Assembly: GCA_905116865.2 (NCBI GenBank)
Contig: CAJHNH020000193.1
Location: 53,501-117,500, forward strand
From: Candidula unifasciata
Taxonomy: Eukaryota; Mollusca; Gastropoda; Stylommatophora; Geomitridae
Direction of reading: 5' to 3'
Length of the DNA: 64,000 bases
The notes below the pieces were generated by a model that had not been told where the DNA came from, did no database searches, and saw only the letters and a list, made by a program, of their open reading frames with translations. The translations under genes were made by a program, and so were the position numbers. Position 1 is the stretch's first letter; every line of letters begins with the position of its first letter. Positions 10,860 to 21,300 of this stretch are shown here, piece after piece.

Positions 10860-13301
10860 ATGTCGGGAATGGCAGAACTGGTTGCGATCGGGAAGGAGTT
10901 AGGTTTACAGGGCGAGGAGCTAAGGAAATTTGTGGACCAAAAGTATAAAGAAATGAAGGCAGAAGAGAGAGCAACGGAGATAGAGAAGGAGAAGATAAGA
11001 GCTGAACAAGAGAAGGAGAAGGAGAAGATAAAAGCAGAAGAGGAAAGAAACGAGAGGAGACTTTCGAGAGAACATGAACTTCGTGTCAAAGAACAAGAGG
11101 GAATAGTCAAAGAGAAAGAGTTACTGCTACAGAAAGAGACAAGAGACCGTGAACTAGTACTTCGAGAAAAGGAACTACTACTGCAGAAAGAAAATAAAGA
11201 TAAAGAATTAGCTCAACAAAAAGAGATGGAAGAGAAGAGGTTACGGCTGGAACAAGAGAGGTTGACAGCACAGATTAACTCAGACAAAGAGAAAGCAGAG
11301 ACACAGTTAAAAAGACAAGAAATGGAAAATGAATCCAGAAGGGAAGCAGCACTAGAGAAAGAAAGATTACACGCCGAGGAAAGGAGGTTTAAGAAATACA
11401 CTGGCATAGTACGGAACTTCTGTGAAAATGAGGATATATCAGCTTATGTAACGAACTTTGAGCTTCAAATGCGGATGAACAAAGTGAACAAGGAAGACTA
11501 TGCGATGATTTTCCAGAAACATTTGGGATTTGAGCCACTTAAAGTGTTGGAATCAATACCAGAATTAGAGAAAATGGATTACGATCATATGAAGGAATAC
11601 CTCATGAACCATTATAAACTAAATGCAATGGGCTATAGAAAACAATACGTTGGACTAAAGCCCAGGAGTAATCAAACGTTTGTAGATTACCTAGCTGAAG
11701 TGCAAAACACGTTTCAAAAATGGGTTGATGCAGCAAAAGTTCGAAATGACTACCAATCTTTAGTAGACCTATTAATAAGGAGCAAAATTCTAGAATCGAT
11801 TCCGGAAAAAATGGCTACATCTTTAATAAAAAGAACACCTGTAAATCTGGAACAGATTAAGCAACTTGGAGAAGGTTATTATAATGCCCATCCTGACATT
11901 TTTAGTTCAACAGTGAACGATGTAATTGAGTCAGGAGCTGCAGCATATCAGAAACCTCAGCAGGGAAGATACCCATTGAAGACGGGTTCTGATACGTACG
12001 AGGGTAATGCTGTTGAAGTTTGTTGCATTAATGATAACTGCTTTGTCTGTTCAGAATTTCAAGCTGAGGGTAGCCTACCTTGCGGTCACCAAGTACCAGT
12101 CTACAATGCTAACATAGCACATGGCCAAGGTAGTTTAAAACTACACAAAGGCATGGTACATGGACGAACCATATCAGTCCTACGTGATACTGGCGCCACG
12201 ATATCAGGAATTCGCCAGGCACTTGTAAGACCTGATGAAGTAACACAAAAGTTTGTAACCTGTAGAACATTTGGTGGAAATTTAGAAAGGTACAAAATAG
12301 CCTATGTTTTTGTTGCAACACCATATCTTAGAAAGAGAATTTATTGTGCCATGTTACCATCACCATGTGCAGATTTAATTATAGGTAACAGAGAAGACCT
12401 GGAAAAGGTATCTGATGATGACATCATGAAATGGGAGATAGAAAACATTCCATTCAGCAAAGAGAATAGGGTGAATGATGTGACTCCAAACCCTACATCC
12501 ACTGTGGAAGAAATGAAAGATGCATGTTGGAATGAACATAATAGTATGAACGACTTGAATGAAAGAATAGATACTGGAAGTGTCCAGAACATAACAGAAA
12601 GTGAGAAAGTAAAAGGTATACATGAGAGAGTGGCAGTAATGACAAGTATGACTGCAGAACAAATGAGGAGAAAAAGCAATAAAAAGACTGAAAGGAAGAA
12701 GGGTAATAGTATGAAAGACAGGTATCCAACTCCCAAACCCAGTATGCAAGATCATCAGAAAAAACAGAGGAAAATGTATTTTAAAAAGTTAATTCTGGGC
12801 ATCAATGAGCAAAATCAAAGTCAAGAAATACATGGCTGTAAAATTAACAGCTTCATTCAATGTACTTGCAGTCAAAAGTCTCACAGGTTTTTGGAACCGG
12901 AGGAAGAAACAAAAAGAGCAAGAACAGGTTGTTGGGCAACCAAAGGTAATCACGACCCAAGAGACCTAAGTCGAGCACAGCAAGACAACTGCTCACAGCG
13001 TTTGTTCCAGTACGTGTGGTTACTGCAACACATATTGTTCATCATAGGCCAATTTCTATTTGTAACAGGTGAAATGAATTTACAACTATTCTATACTTTC
13101 AACATCATTCATGATCTACAACTTCTAGGAATGATCTATCCAGTTCACAGAGGCTTTTTCATCTTGAAACTATATATCTCTACAGAAATTTGTCAAATTC
13201 TGAAATGTGGCACACTATTAGCATTAGTGATTCTGAAATTATTACTTTTCAATCAGGTCTATTTCAAACACTTTCCTCATTCTGAAACTTTGAATTGTTA
13301 A
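10860..13301 (+). CDS. gag: Gag-protease polyprotein of the second copy, fused to an unrelated tail
   Basis: The 813-residue open frame starts at the family ATG (MSGMAELVAIGKELG). Residues about 30-175 are a highly charged coiled coil, followed by the capsid-like region. At about residue 375 an in-frame deletion removes roughly 100 residues carrying both cysteine clusters. The protease DTGA motif is intact at about 12188-12199. Homology to the first copy fades at about 12660. From there to the stop the residues look like translated non-coding sequence (runs of hydrophobic and random residues). Without zinc knuckles or pol it is at best a non-autonomous Gag. The start is chosen because the first copy has the same codon. 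Confidence 0.8.
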   Translation: MSGMAELVAIGKELGLQGEELRKFVDQKYKEMKAEERATEIEKEKIRAEQEKEKEKIKAEEERNERRLSREHELRVKEQEGIVKEKELLLQKETRDRELVLREKELLLQKENKDKELAQQKEMEEKRLRLEQERLTAQINSDKEKAETQLKRQEMENESRREAALEKERLHAEERRFKKYTGIVRNFCENEDISAYVTNFELQMRMNKVNKEDYAMIFQKHLGFEPLKVLESIPELEKMDYDHMKEYLMNHYKLNAMGYRKQYVGLKPRSNQTFVDYLAEVQNTFQKWVDAAKVRNDYQSLVDLLIRSKILESIPEKMATSLIKRTPVNLEQIKQLGEGYYNAHPDIFSSTVNDVIESGAAAYQKPQQGRYPLKTGSDTYEGNAVEVCCINDNCFVCSEFQAEGSLPCGHQVPVYNANIAHGQGSLKLHKGMVHGRTISVLRDTGATISGIRQALVRPDEVTQKFVTCRTFGGNLERYKIAYVFVATPYLRKRIYCAMLPSPCADLIIGNREDLEKVSDDDIMKWEIENIPFSKENRVNDVTPNPTSTVEEMKDACWNEHNSMNDLNERIDTGSVQNITESEKVKGIHERVAVMTSMTAEQMRRKSNKKTERKKGNSMKDRYPTPKPSMQDHQKKQRKMYFKKLILGINEQNQSQEIHGCKINSFIQCTCSQKSHRFLEPEEETKRARTGCWATKGNHDPRDLSRAQQDNCSQRLFQYVWLLQHILFIIGQFLFVTGEMNLQLFYTFNIIHDLQLLGMIYPVHRGFFILKLYISTEICQILKCGTLLALVILKLLLFNQVYFKHFPHSETLNC

Positions 13302-13532
13302 AACCAGTTTTAATTTGCCATGAATTTTAATCAGATGACTTGTTCGACTGTTGGTGAATGTGAATACCACCTTGTACATCTAGTACAAAAGTACTTATTA
13401 CTGATGAATTGCAGAATTGAGTAAAATCTATGTTGGAAAATGAATCATGTCAACATTTGGAAACAATATTTTAAAATATGTGATGCCAATCATCAAACTA
13501 TTGCAGATATAAATGAATCTTGTACAGATGCA
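12660..13532 (+). other. Unidentified block replacing integrase and RT
   Basis: About 870 bases have no counterpart in the first copy and no recognisable domain. A 44-bp part at 12780-12823 is repeated at 14152-14195, just beyond the element's 3' stub. The origin is unknown. It could be part of a longer family member or captured sequence. Confidence 0.6.
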
Positions 13533-13834
13533 GACATTATTTTCCAGTTTTATATTGGTCACAGAAACTAACATCTACACAGCAGAAGTACAGCACATTT
13601 GAGAAAGAAGCATTAGCATTAGTTCTGAGTCTGAAGAAATTTCAAAAATATTTATTAGGGAAAGAATTCACTATCTTAACTGACAATTTAGGTCTTACCA
13701 AGTTGATGACCATGGAGTCAACAAACAACGCTAGAGTGAACAGATGGGCTCTATTGATTGCACAGTTTAAATTTAAAATACAGCACATCAAAGGCATCCA
13801 CAATCACCTGCCTGATGTAATGTCAAGATTGTAG
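13520..13834 (+). pseudogene. pol: RNase H C-terminal stub of the second LTR element copy
   Basis: About 100 residues from PVLYWSQKL to the terminal HLPDVMSRL match the end of the first copy nearly residue for residue. The junction with foreign sequence is at about 13533, so the RNase H catalytic aspartate of LQTDASG is lost. Confidence 0.88.
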
Positions 13835-14130
13835 GTCTTATTATAGTATGTATGTTGTGATTGTCTGAAATGTTATTGTTGATCGACACATATGATTTTT
13901 ATATATGTATATATATTTTGTATAAATTGTATATATATCATGTCATTGTGACAAATACTGGACATAAGACATAAGGTGACATGACGAAATAGTTAGAATT
14001 AGATATGAATATTTATTAAATGTAAACAATATTTCGAAATTATTAATGCAAAAGTTGTGACGATTAAATATGCTATGTTTTGAATATATATCACTAAACA
14101 ATTGAAATATAAAACCACTTATAACAATGT

Positions 14131-14240
14131 ATTTGGATTATTACAATGTATTTAAAAAAGTTAATTCTGGGCATCAATGAGCAAAATCAAAGTCATTCAA
14201 TACACTTGAAAAATCGTCACTTGACAAAAGCACTGTAATT
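14131..14240. repeat. Mosaic tail: duplicated fragments of the LTR element
   Basis: 14152-14195 repeats 12780-12823, and about 14198-14239 repeats leader 7382-7422 in the orientation of the first copy. As at 9104-9882, unrelated pieces of the same family are joined end to end. Confidence 0.75.
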
Positions 14241-14365
14241 GCCGTTATTTGGAGCCGATCCTAGTTTTGCCGCGATTTGTTCCTCGGCAGGAACTCTGCA
14301 TTTTGCATAGGACTGAGGCCCTGTTGGGGTATTTGTTTGGCCGCCATATAATGGGAGGCGGGGGG
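14241..14365. repeat. Truncated copy of the foldback MITE family
   Basis: The segment with GACTGAGGCCCTGTTGGGG and GGCCGCCATATAATGGG resembles the right arm of the MITE at 18808-19292 (GACTGAAGCCCTGTAGGG). Only one arm is present. A G homopolymer follows at 14359-14370. From about 14400 to 14899 I see no gene. Confidence 0.45.
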
Positions 14366-15148
14366 GGGGGATCGAAGGAGTCTTCTTAGGAGAGCCACAT
14401 TTCATTTAGTGTTTGTGCGTGGCATGCTGATTTTACAGTGCACCTCCTGGCTGTTTGCCTCTGACTTCAGCACCTAATTTGTATTTATTATGGTACTCTA
14501 GATCGACGTACTTATGGGACCGAACTGTCCATCTTGACTGGTGTGTACGCCTGTAAACAGGACTTTGGCATCATTCATCATTGTCGCATCAACGTTTGTA
14601 CTTAACGCTAGACAGAACATTGTTGCTTCGTTGACCATTAGTCATTACGGTGCGCCCGGTGCAGTCCGAGAACCTTGACTGGCTTGACTACGATGAACTT
14701 ACATCAAAATGAAGGCAGTCAGAAACGTACAGTCCTGATGCAGTTGAAACACTTTTGCCCGGCAATCTCCTGGCAGCCATTATTTCATTAGAAATACGGG
14801 TTAAATATACGGTAGAAAGCTTAGTATAGGATTTTTGTGAACAAATCGAGACGTGAAATTTCCAGCCACCACTTTGTTGCGTCCGGTTAAAACCAGGGGT
14901 TATTGACCAGTGTTGCCACTTTTCTTTGACACAAAACATCCAAAATGGAGTCAAATAATATCTAAAAACATCTTAATTTGCGTGGAAAATATCTAGAAAA
15001 AACATCCAAATGGAAAGGGTCACAGTAGCTATTGATATGACTTAAGCTATAGAATCATGTCCTAACCAGTACTGAAGTCTACCTCACAAGATCCACAGGA
15101 TAAACTTAGCTTGGATGATGAAGTTGAAGCTTCAGATCCAAAATGACT

Positions 15149-16455
15149 GGTATGCTTTCATTCATTCATTCATTCAGTAGCATGTCCCTCGCGGAACCTC
15201 GCTGCCATAACAACCCTCCGGAAAACCTTCCTATCATGAGCAAGATGTCCTGCGTCTGATACACCCATCTGGAGATCATCTGCCACATCCTGCACCCATC
15301 TTCTCCTTGGCCTTCCTCTTCCTCTCTTCCCAGGCATATACCCCTCCATTATTGTTCTCTCTAGACCTCCATGACGTTTCAAGTGACCAAAATATTTCAA
15401 TTTTCTTTGTTTTATTGTCTTTACTAGCCAACCCTCTTCAATATTCAGCTCTTGAAGTATGGATGCATTTGTTCTTTTCTTTACCCAAGATATTCTTAGA
15501 ACCTGTCTGTAACATTTATATTCAAATGCATTTATGCGCTGTTCCGCTTGTTTAGTAAGTGTCCAGGTCTCACAGGCGTATGTTGCAATGGGAAAGATGC
15601 ATGCTCTTAAAAATCTGACCTTTGTAATTCTATCTGTACAATTCCATAATTTATTCAGTTGTTTTTAGTCTTTGAAGAGCAATTGATAGTCGCCGTTTGA
15701 TTTCTTTCATTGTGTCACCATTGTTGGTAACCAGTGACCCAAGATATTCGAAATTGTCCACCACTTCCAATCTTTCCTCATTAACATATATTTCCTTCTC
15801 CATGGCAGTTTTGTTTGTATGCATTATCTTTGTTTTTGCTGTGTTAAGAAATAAGTTATGATTTTCACTATTTCTTTGGAGTGAGGTTAATAAGTTTTCT
15901 AAACCATTTTGTGATGTTGATAGTAATACTGTATCATCAGCATAACGAATTTCTGGTATTTCATGACCACCGATGTTTAGGGCATCATATTGTTCCTTGT
16001 TTATATCATCTCTTACATTTCTCATTATATTTTCGGCGTACAGGTTGAACAAATACGGTGACAGCACACATCCCTGACGGACTCCTTGCTTGATGCCAAA
16101 CCAGTCTGATGTCTCTCCATCTATTCTGACTGCTGCTTGTTGGTCTTGATAGAGCATTTTAATGAGCTGCACTATATGTGATGGAAAGCCCATATTCCTC
16201 ATGATTTCCCAAAGCTTCTGATGTTGTACACAGTCAAATGCTTTTGAATAATCCACAAAACATAAGAACAGATTTACATTAAATTCTCTACACTTCTCTA
16301 TTATTAAACGCATGTTGAATATATGATCTCTTGTTCCTTTTCCCTGTCTAAATCCAGCCTGAGCTACATTAATCTCTTCTTCCATTTTCTTTTGCAGTCT
16401 TCTCATTATAATTTTTAGTAGAATTTTACTTGCATGACTGATCAGGGTATGCTTT
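15149..16455 (-). mobile_element. 5'-truncated RTE-like LINE with target-site duplication
   Basis: The insert 15159-16445 is flanked by GGTATGCTTT at 15149-15158 and 16446-16455. In its own orientation it ends in an (ATGA)n tail (15159-15177), typical of RTE-type LINEs. The undisturbed target site is visible in the neighbouring duplicate at about 16655-16664. Confidence 0.92.
15170..16445 (-). pseudogene. Reverse transcriptase of the RTE-like LINE (5'-truncated, one frameshift)
   Basis: The first frame (to 15651) holds the RT palm: FVDYSKAFDCV, GVRQGCVLSPYLFNLY and the active site YADD at 15933-15944, then a YLGSLV thumb motif. A one-base shift at about 15650-15665 moves the rest into another frame (15170-15640) that carries the characteristic C-terminus KYFGHLKRHGGLERT and RGRGRPRRRW. 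The 5' part, including endonuclease and the first RT blocks, is missing by truncation at 16445. It is inactive as a source element. Confidence 0.92.
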
Positions 16456-17097
16456 AGGTGTTCCAATTTATTTTAATACCCAATCGGGGAGCTGATAAGT
16501 GGAACAGCCTTTTCCTACCCCTATCAGGCCGAATTTTATTGTCAAGATAGCATTTAGGAGGTCAAATTGCATCCTGTTTCTTAGGTTAGATTTGATAAAT
16601 TGATAAACTTAGCTTGGATGATGAAGTTGAAGCTTCAGATCCAAAATGACTCTGGTATGCTTTAGTAGTTCCAATTTCTTTTAATACCTAATCAGGGAGC
16701 TGATAAGTGGAACAGCCTCTTCCTACTCCTATCAGGCCGAATTTTATTGTCAAGATAGCATTTAGTAGGTCAAATTTCATCCTATTTTTTAGGTTAGATT
16801 TGATAAATTCACTCCAAATAAAAACCCCTAGAAAGACATCTACCATCTAAACGTCAAAAACGCCATCTAAATGCAAGGAAAAGCTTCTAAATCTGGATGT
16901 AACACATTCAAAGTGGCAACACTGTTATTGACTGCCAATGCTGGGTTTTTTCCCCCAGATCTGGGGGTTTTTTTTACGCCTGGGGGAAATCTGGGTTTTT
17001 GTTGTTGAAGGAAATGAATGAACAGATTACGTCACAAAATAATCGGAAATTGTATGTTTAGTGTTTTAAAGCAGTCAGTTACTGTAAAAAAGTAAGT

Positions 17098-17290
17098 AAA
17101 GGACCCTTTTCCACTCCATCAGGCGTATAGGGCAAGACCTATATTTTATAGACCAATGGGACAAGATGGATGATGTCAGCATTACGCTGGCCGCCTCTGC
17201 TTCCCGGGACTGCACCTAGTACCCACTCGTGGCTGGTCGACCCGGAGCCAAGGTCCTTTTTGAAGAAAGGTCCGACTCATCTAGTTACTG
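17098..17290 (+). repeat. Dispersed SINE-like repeat, copy 1
   Basis: The core ATTTTATAGACCA, then GATGTCAGCATTACG, then a GGCCGCC, CTTCCCGGGACT and GTCGACCCGGAGCC track recurs with divergence at 55560-55780, 56880-57010 (inverted) and 60700-60920. Its head AAAGGACCCTTTTCCAC also occurs at 46310. Similar length, scattered positions and no coding potential suggest a SINE-like or other non-autonomous family. Confidence 0.5.
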
Positions 17291-17463
17291 GAGCGGAATT
17301 TAAAGATTGGGTAGAAGACAACAACGATAAGGACTCCAGTTACTGTAAATATTGTAATGTGGCACTTAAAAATGCAAAGAAATCCATTCTAGCAAAACAT
17401 ATAGATTATGTTCAAGTTCAAGGTGTCTCCTTAGTGCCAAAGAACTGCATGGCTGTTGGGTGA
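17170..17463 (+). pseudogene. Possible BED/TTF-like zinc-finger fragment
   Basis: A 97-residue frame contains FKDWVEDN followed by SYCKYCNVALKNAKKSILAKH, that is C-x2-C with a later H. The pattern resembles the finger placed before hAT-like or domesticated transposase domains (W...W...CKYC...H). The first 35 residues overlap the SINE-like repeat and are probably not part of the original protein. No downstream catalytic domain is seen. It could be a 3'-truncated transposon gene or one exon of a host gene. Confidence 0.35.
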
Positions 17464-18180
17464 ACAGTCGTTAACGAAGGCAGGAAGGTCGTTGTAGGGG
17501 CGACGCCAGCTGGTGGATGTTATGTCCCAAGTCCCTGCTCCAGCTAATAATGAGGGTACTGCTAGGGTGACCGTTTATTAACCCTCATATAATGCTTCAG
17601 GTCATAATGGACGCTAGGCACGGCCATCTATTGTTTTTTTTTCTTTAGCCAGACGGTGGCCGTTGCATTTTTGCTCCATTTGTAGACTGGAAGGATATAG
17701 TTTCGTCGCCCAGCTTCTGAGTTGAGTGCATGGCATGACACTGTGAGCTACGTGTGTTTTTCGTTGGCACAGGAGAGGAGCAACTATGGGGCGACCCGTT
17801 TGCTATGAAGCTGAAACTAGGATTGCCAGATTTCCCGATATAGATTATGTTAAACATGTAAGAAATGTCGAGACTGCTAAAGTAAGCGTTAAGATAATAA
17901 GATTTTTTTTTTTTAAATCTACACAAAACGAACAAATAGCAAAGAGTAAGGTAATGTTTGCATAGAAAATAGGAAGAGACGGTGGCAATTGAAACTGGCG
18001 AAGAAGAAGAGCTGTTAGAGTAACGTTTTAATAAAGATGTGTACATTGTCAGTGTACTAACTAAAATATATTTGCCGATTTCATGTTTTTTTTAAAATTA
18101 TATTGTTTGGGTCATATCTTGGGTTTTTGTCAGCCACATCTTGGGGTTTGCCAAAAATCTTTTGGCAGCCTCCGGATACA
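17464..18180. other. No recognisable gene
   Basis: About 700 bases of mixed sequence upstream of cnot9. A T-run (17634-17643) and a GGGTTTTTGTCAGCC-like stretch near 18120-18170 loosely resemble 16940-17005, suggesting TE remains. No open frame of note beyond a spurious one on the minus strand. Confidence 0.5.
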
Positions 18181-18182
18181 AC

Positions 18183-18341
18183 CGCAAGACGGAACTAACG
18201 AGGAGCTCTTGTGCGTCTGCGAGCAGTTTTGGTGACAGGTTTCATACCGAGAGATCGTCTCAGACAAAATAATTGTCGTTTCTAGCAGTTGTGTTTTTAT
18301 CGTTTTATTTGTTTTACTAGATAAATATTTTCAGAATCAGC
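18183..18341 (+). promoter_or_regulatory. cnot9: Presumed 5' UTR / core promoter region of cnot9
   Basis: The 160 bases before the first ATG are the expected 5' UTR and promoter. No TATA box is clear. A pyrimidine-rich stretch ending TATTTTCAG at about 18325-18334 could be a splice acceptor of a 5' UTR intron, in which case the true promoter lies upstream. This is positional inference only. Confidence 0.35.
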
Positions 18342-18383
18342 ATGGATAATATTAATGTCATGAATCCTCTTGCTCAGCAACAG
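18342..18383 (+). CDS. cnot9: cnot9 exon 1
   Basis: Codes for [14 protein letters not shown] and is followed by donor GTAATG. Phase 0. The frame is compatible with exon 2. This part is not conserved, so an alternative start at the ATG in exon 2 (21347) remains possible. Confidence 0.75.
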
Positions 18384-21300
18384 GTAATGGTTCAAGCGTA
18401 ATGTCATTTAATTAAATACTAATCGATCCGGTGCCGTCTGCCAGGCGTCTGTCTTGATCTTCTGTCTCTTTTTCAATGATGTTGATTGATCATTTCTCGA
18501 TTCTGCATGATTTTTTTCACTCTAATTTTTTTCGACTGATCTTCTTCAACACGCCGCTGCTGTACATTTAGCACTCAGACTGCTGTCCTAATCCGTCGGC
18601 CTCTTCTTGTTATTCTGATGTTTTTGTAATTATTTATATCGATGAGAAACCGGGAAACGCATCTTGATCTTCCTCGCCTGCTCCCCTTCCGCACCACCTC
18701 ACAACAGACTGGATGAAAAATGTACCCCCATCCCGCCCCCAAAAAACATTTTTTTCTAACAGAGAAGACACAAACAACAATATATTTTATCATTATTGTC
18801 TAAAACATTTTGCGGCTATCCATCAAATAGCGGTCGTAAATTATGGGGGCTGAAAATATACCCTAACAGGGCCTCAGTCACATGGCAATTTCGCAGTTCC
18901 ATTGTCTTGAAATGCGAGCTTCGGGCGACTTCTGCCGCCGCCAATTTGCAAAACTTTCGGGAACTTCCACCACCGCCACGTGTCCCCTATGCCGCTCATG
19001 CGGCGTGGATTGGGGCTAAACTAGATAGCTAGGACTCACGAGCAGCAGCTACCGCATCTCCTGCAGCTTCCTTTATTCTATTTGCTCGTGAGTCCTAGCC
19101 ATCTAGTTTAGCCCCAAACCACGCCACATGAGCGGCATAGGGGACACGTGGCGGAGGTTGCCGAAAGTTCGCAGTTCGGCGGTGGCGTTATAGTCCCCGG
19201 AAGTGCGACATTGACACATGACTGAAGCCCTGTAGGGTATATTTTCCGCCCTGATAATTTACGACTGTTATTCGGAGGATAGCCTATTTTGCTATATCTT
19301 GTTCGGTGCATACTACAGTAACAATTGATTAAAATGAAGCGATTGAATCCTCCTAACTCTAACACAAAATCGACTAAATTCTCAAATAACTAACTGTCTT
19401 AGTTGGCTCTGCTCAGAATAATGGTCCTTAATTATTGAGGCTAAGAAAATACACTAACAGGGCCTTATTACGTCATCTGTAATAAACATTGAACAGTTTT
19501 AACTAGAAAAATATAAGGAAAGAGAAGTTGACTACTTACTAATAATTAAGGCTTATATGTGAAAATTGTGGCACAGAAGTTGTAAATAGTGTCAGAAAAT
19601 CTGCTCTTTGTGACTGAGGCGCCATGGAAATGTAGCTAAATATGTTCTGAACAAGGAGCCACTAAGTTAGTGGTTAGTGATAGTCACGTTAGTGGTTAGT
19701 CACGTTAGTGACTAACGTAGCTTTCATTTCAGTAGCATCCACAACCCTTCAATGGTCTGCAAATGAATGTCACTGTCTGCGCTGTCAAAAAAAATTAGTA
19801 TCATGCACAACAACTGCATTATCATAAATGCCATGCTTTAATTTGCCAAGCATCAGTCACAATTCTCATTCCAGTGAATGCGACCACGTTGGTACTTGCA
19901 GTAGAAAAAGTAGCTCTCATACACTTCGACAACGAAGATTTCCCGTTGTAACATTCCTGGTGAAAATAGTTGTTGAGACCAAGGGAAACCCTACATAGAA
20001 CTATCATCAGGGAAGGCTCGCTCATGGGCCACTCAAACATCCAAGACCTACAACGGATTGCAACCGACCGCCGTGCATGGAGAGTCATGACCTCTGTCCT
20101 ATGTGCCGCACTCGACACAAGAGGAAAGACTAACTAAGTTGACAGTGGTGTCACAGCTTATCAACCTCTTGAAAAACATCACATGCTTTAATTTGACATC
20201 GAAGAGCCAGTAGAACATCATCATCACAATTTTCTCAGTTGGCATTTCACGACTGGCAAAGAATAACAGAATAATAAGTCTAGGCTTAGTAATGCAGTAA
20301 AAATAATTTGTAAAGATAAGCTTCCGTTAATAAATATTTCCTTACAGTTCATACATGGTTTGTGCAAACTGATTAAAGTTAAAGCAGACGTTGGTGTTAT
20401 CAGTCGCCACATGCTGAAGGATATAATGTAGATGGGATCTGAACACTTATTGACTTGTCCTATGTGCAGTGAGGTTAATCTTTCGATTAACTAACTAACA
20501 TTTATTCGTTGTTCCAGTATACATATAAATGGGTAATTCCTTAACAGTAACTGTGTGAATAGAACTAAATGTACACAAGTTGTGTTAGAGAACGCTGTGA
20601 GTTTGTGCAGTGGGTAGCATGCTTGTTAGCCTGTTTTTTTTTTTTTTTTTTAATAAGTTCACATCCACTTCAAGGTGGTTTTTTTTTAACTAGGGACTTG
20701 GACTCCCAAGTAAACATTGTCAAAACCTAGATTTCAGATAATTTTCTGGAAAGTAAATGTTGTTGACAATATATTGCCCACATCACTTAATGATGCCATT
20801 CAGTCAAGAAATATTGGGGCTGCATGAATACCCAGTAACCTCAAGGCATGACAATTAGTCCTTTACAGGTTCAGTGCCCAAGCTTGTGACAAAATGGGAG
20901 TTTTCGTTCTGTATTTAATCTGGATATCATGATTGGTGGTGGGCTTGCAGACAAAGCTTTTGTGGAGGGTGGCTGAGCTAAGCACCAACAGCATGTTTTC
21001 AGTGAGTAGTAAGATTGAAGTGATCGATGCAAATCTGCAACTATGACCAGACTACAATAACAGCGCGCGAAAAGTGGTAAGGCCAGACAGGAGCACTGCG
21101 CTGGAAGCCAAGATGAATAACAACCAACACAGAAATTGTGTTTATTTATGGACTGAATGGTTTGATGTGCAGTGAGGATGATCAGTCAACCAACTCACAG
21201 ATACCAATATCCTCACACTTCAGCCTTTTATATCACCTGATATTTTTTTGAATTAGATTAGTAATGAGTAAATATGTGCTTTAACTCATGCACTTCCACG

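Larger units (their letters stand above)
9883..14130 (+). mobile_element. Second, internally deleted copy of the same LTR element, inverted relative to the first
   Basis: Leader (9883-10859), gag start (10860), protease, a non-homologous block (about 12660-13530), an RNase H stub, the 3' non-coding region (13835-14097) and the last bases of an LTR (about 14100-14130) follow in plus orientation. Integrase, RT, zinc knuckles, PPT and most of both LTRs are missing. Shared parts are very similar to the first copy, so both derive from one recently active family. Confidence 0.88.
15099..16811. repeat. 206-bp tandem duplication inside the hAT element
   Basis: Unit A is 15099-15158 plus 16446-16601, and unit B is 16602-16811. 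Both begin GATAAACTTAGCTTGG, pass through GGAGCTGATAAGTGGAACAG, and end in TTAGATTTGATAAAT. They differ by a modest number of substitutions. Unit A is split by the LINE and unit B is not, so the duplication came first. Confidence 0.9.
14908..16924. mobile_element. Non-autonomous hAT-type DNA transposon with nested insertion
   Basis: Terminal inverted repeats CAGTGTTGCCACTTT (from 14908) and AAAGTGGCAACACTG (ending 16924) are flanked on both sides by the 8-bp direct repeat TTATTGAC (14900-14907 and 16925-16932). An 8-bp TSD with CAG-start ends is diagnostic of hAT elements. Subterminal regions carry repeated CATCTAAA-like words on both sides. No transposase frame is present. Without the nested LINE the element would be about 710 bp. 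Confidence 0.9.

Noticed and set aside
12660..13301. Envelope-like or other new domain at the end of the 813-codon frame
   Set aside because: Some hydrophobic stretches occur, but there is no signal peptide, cleavage site or cysteine pattern, and homology to the sister copy simply stops.
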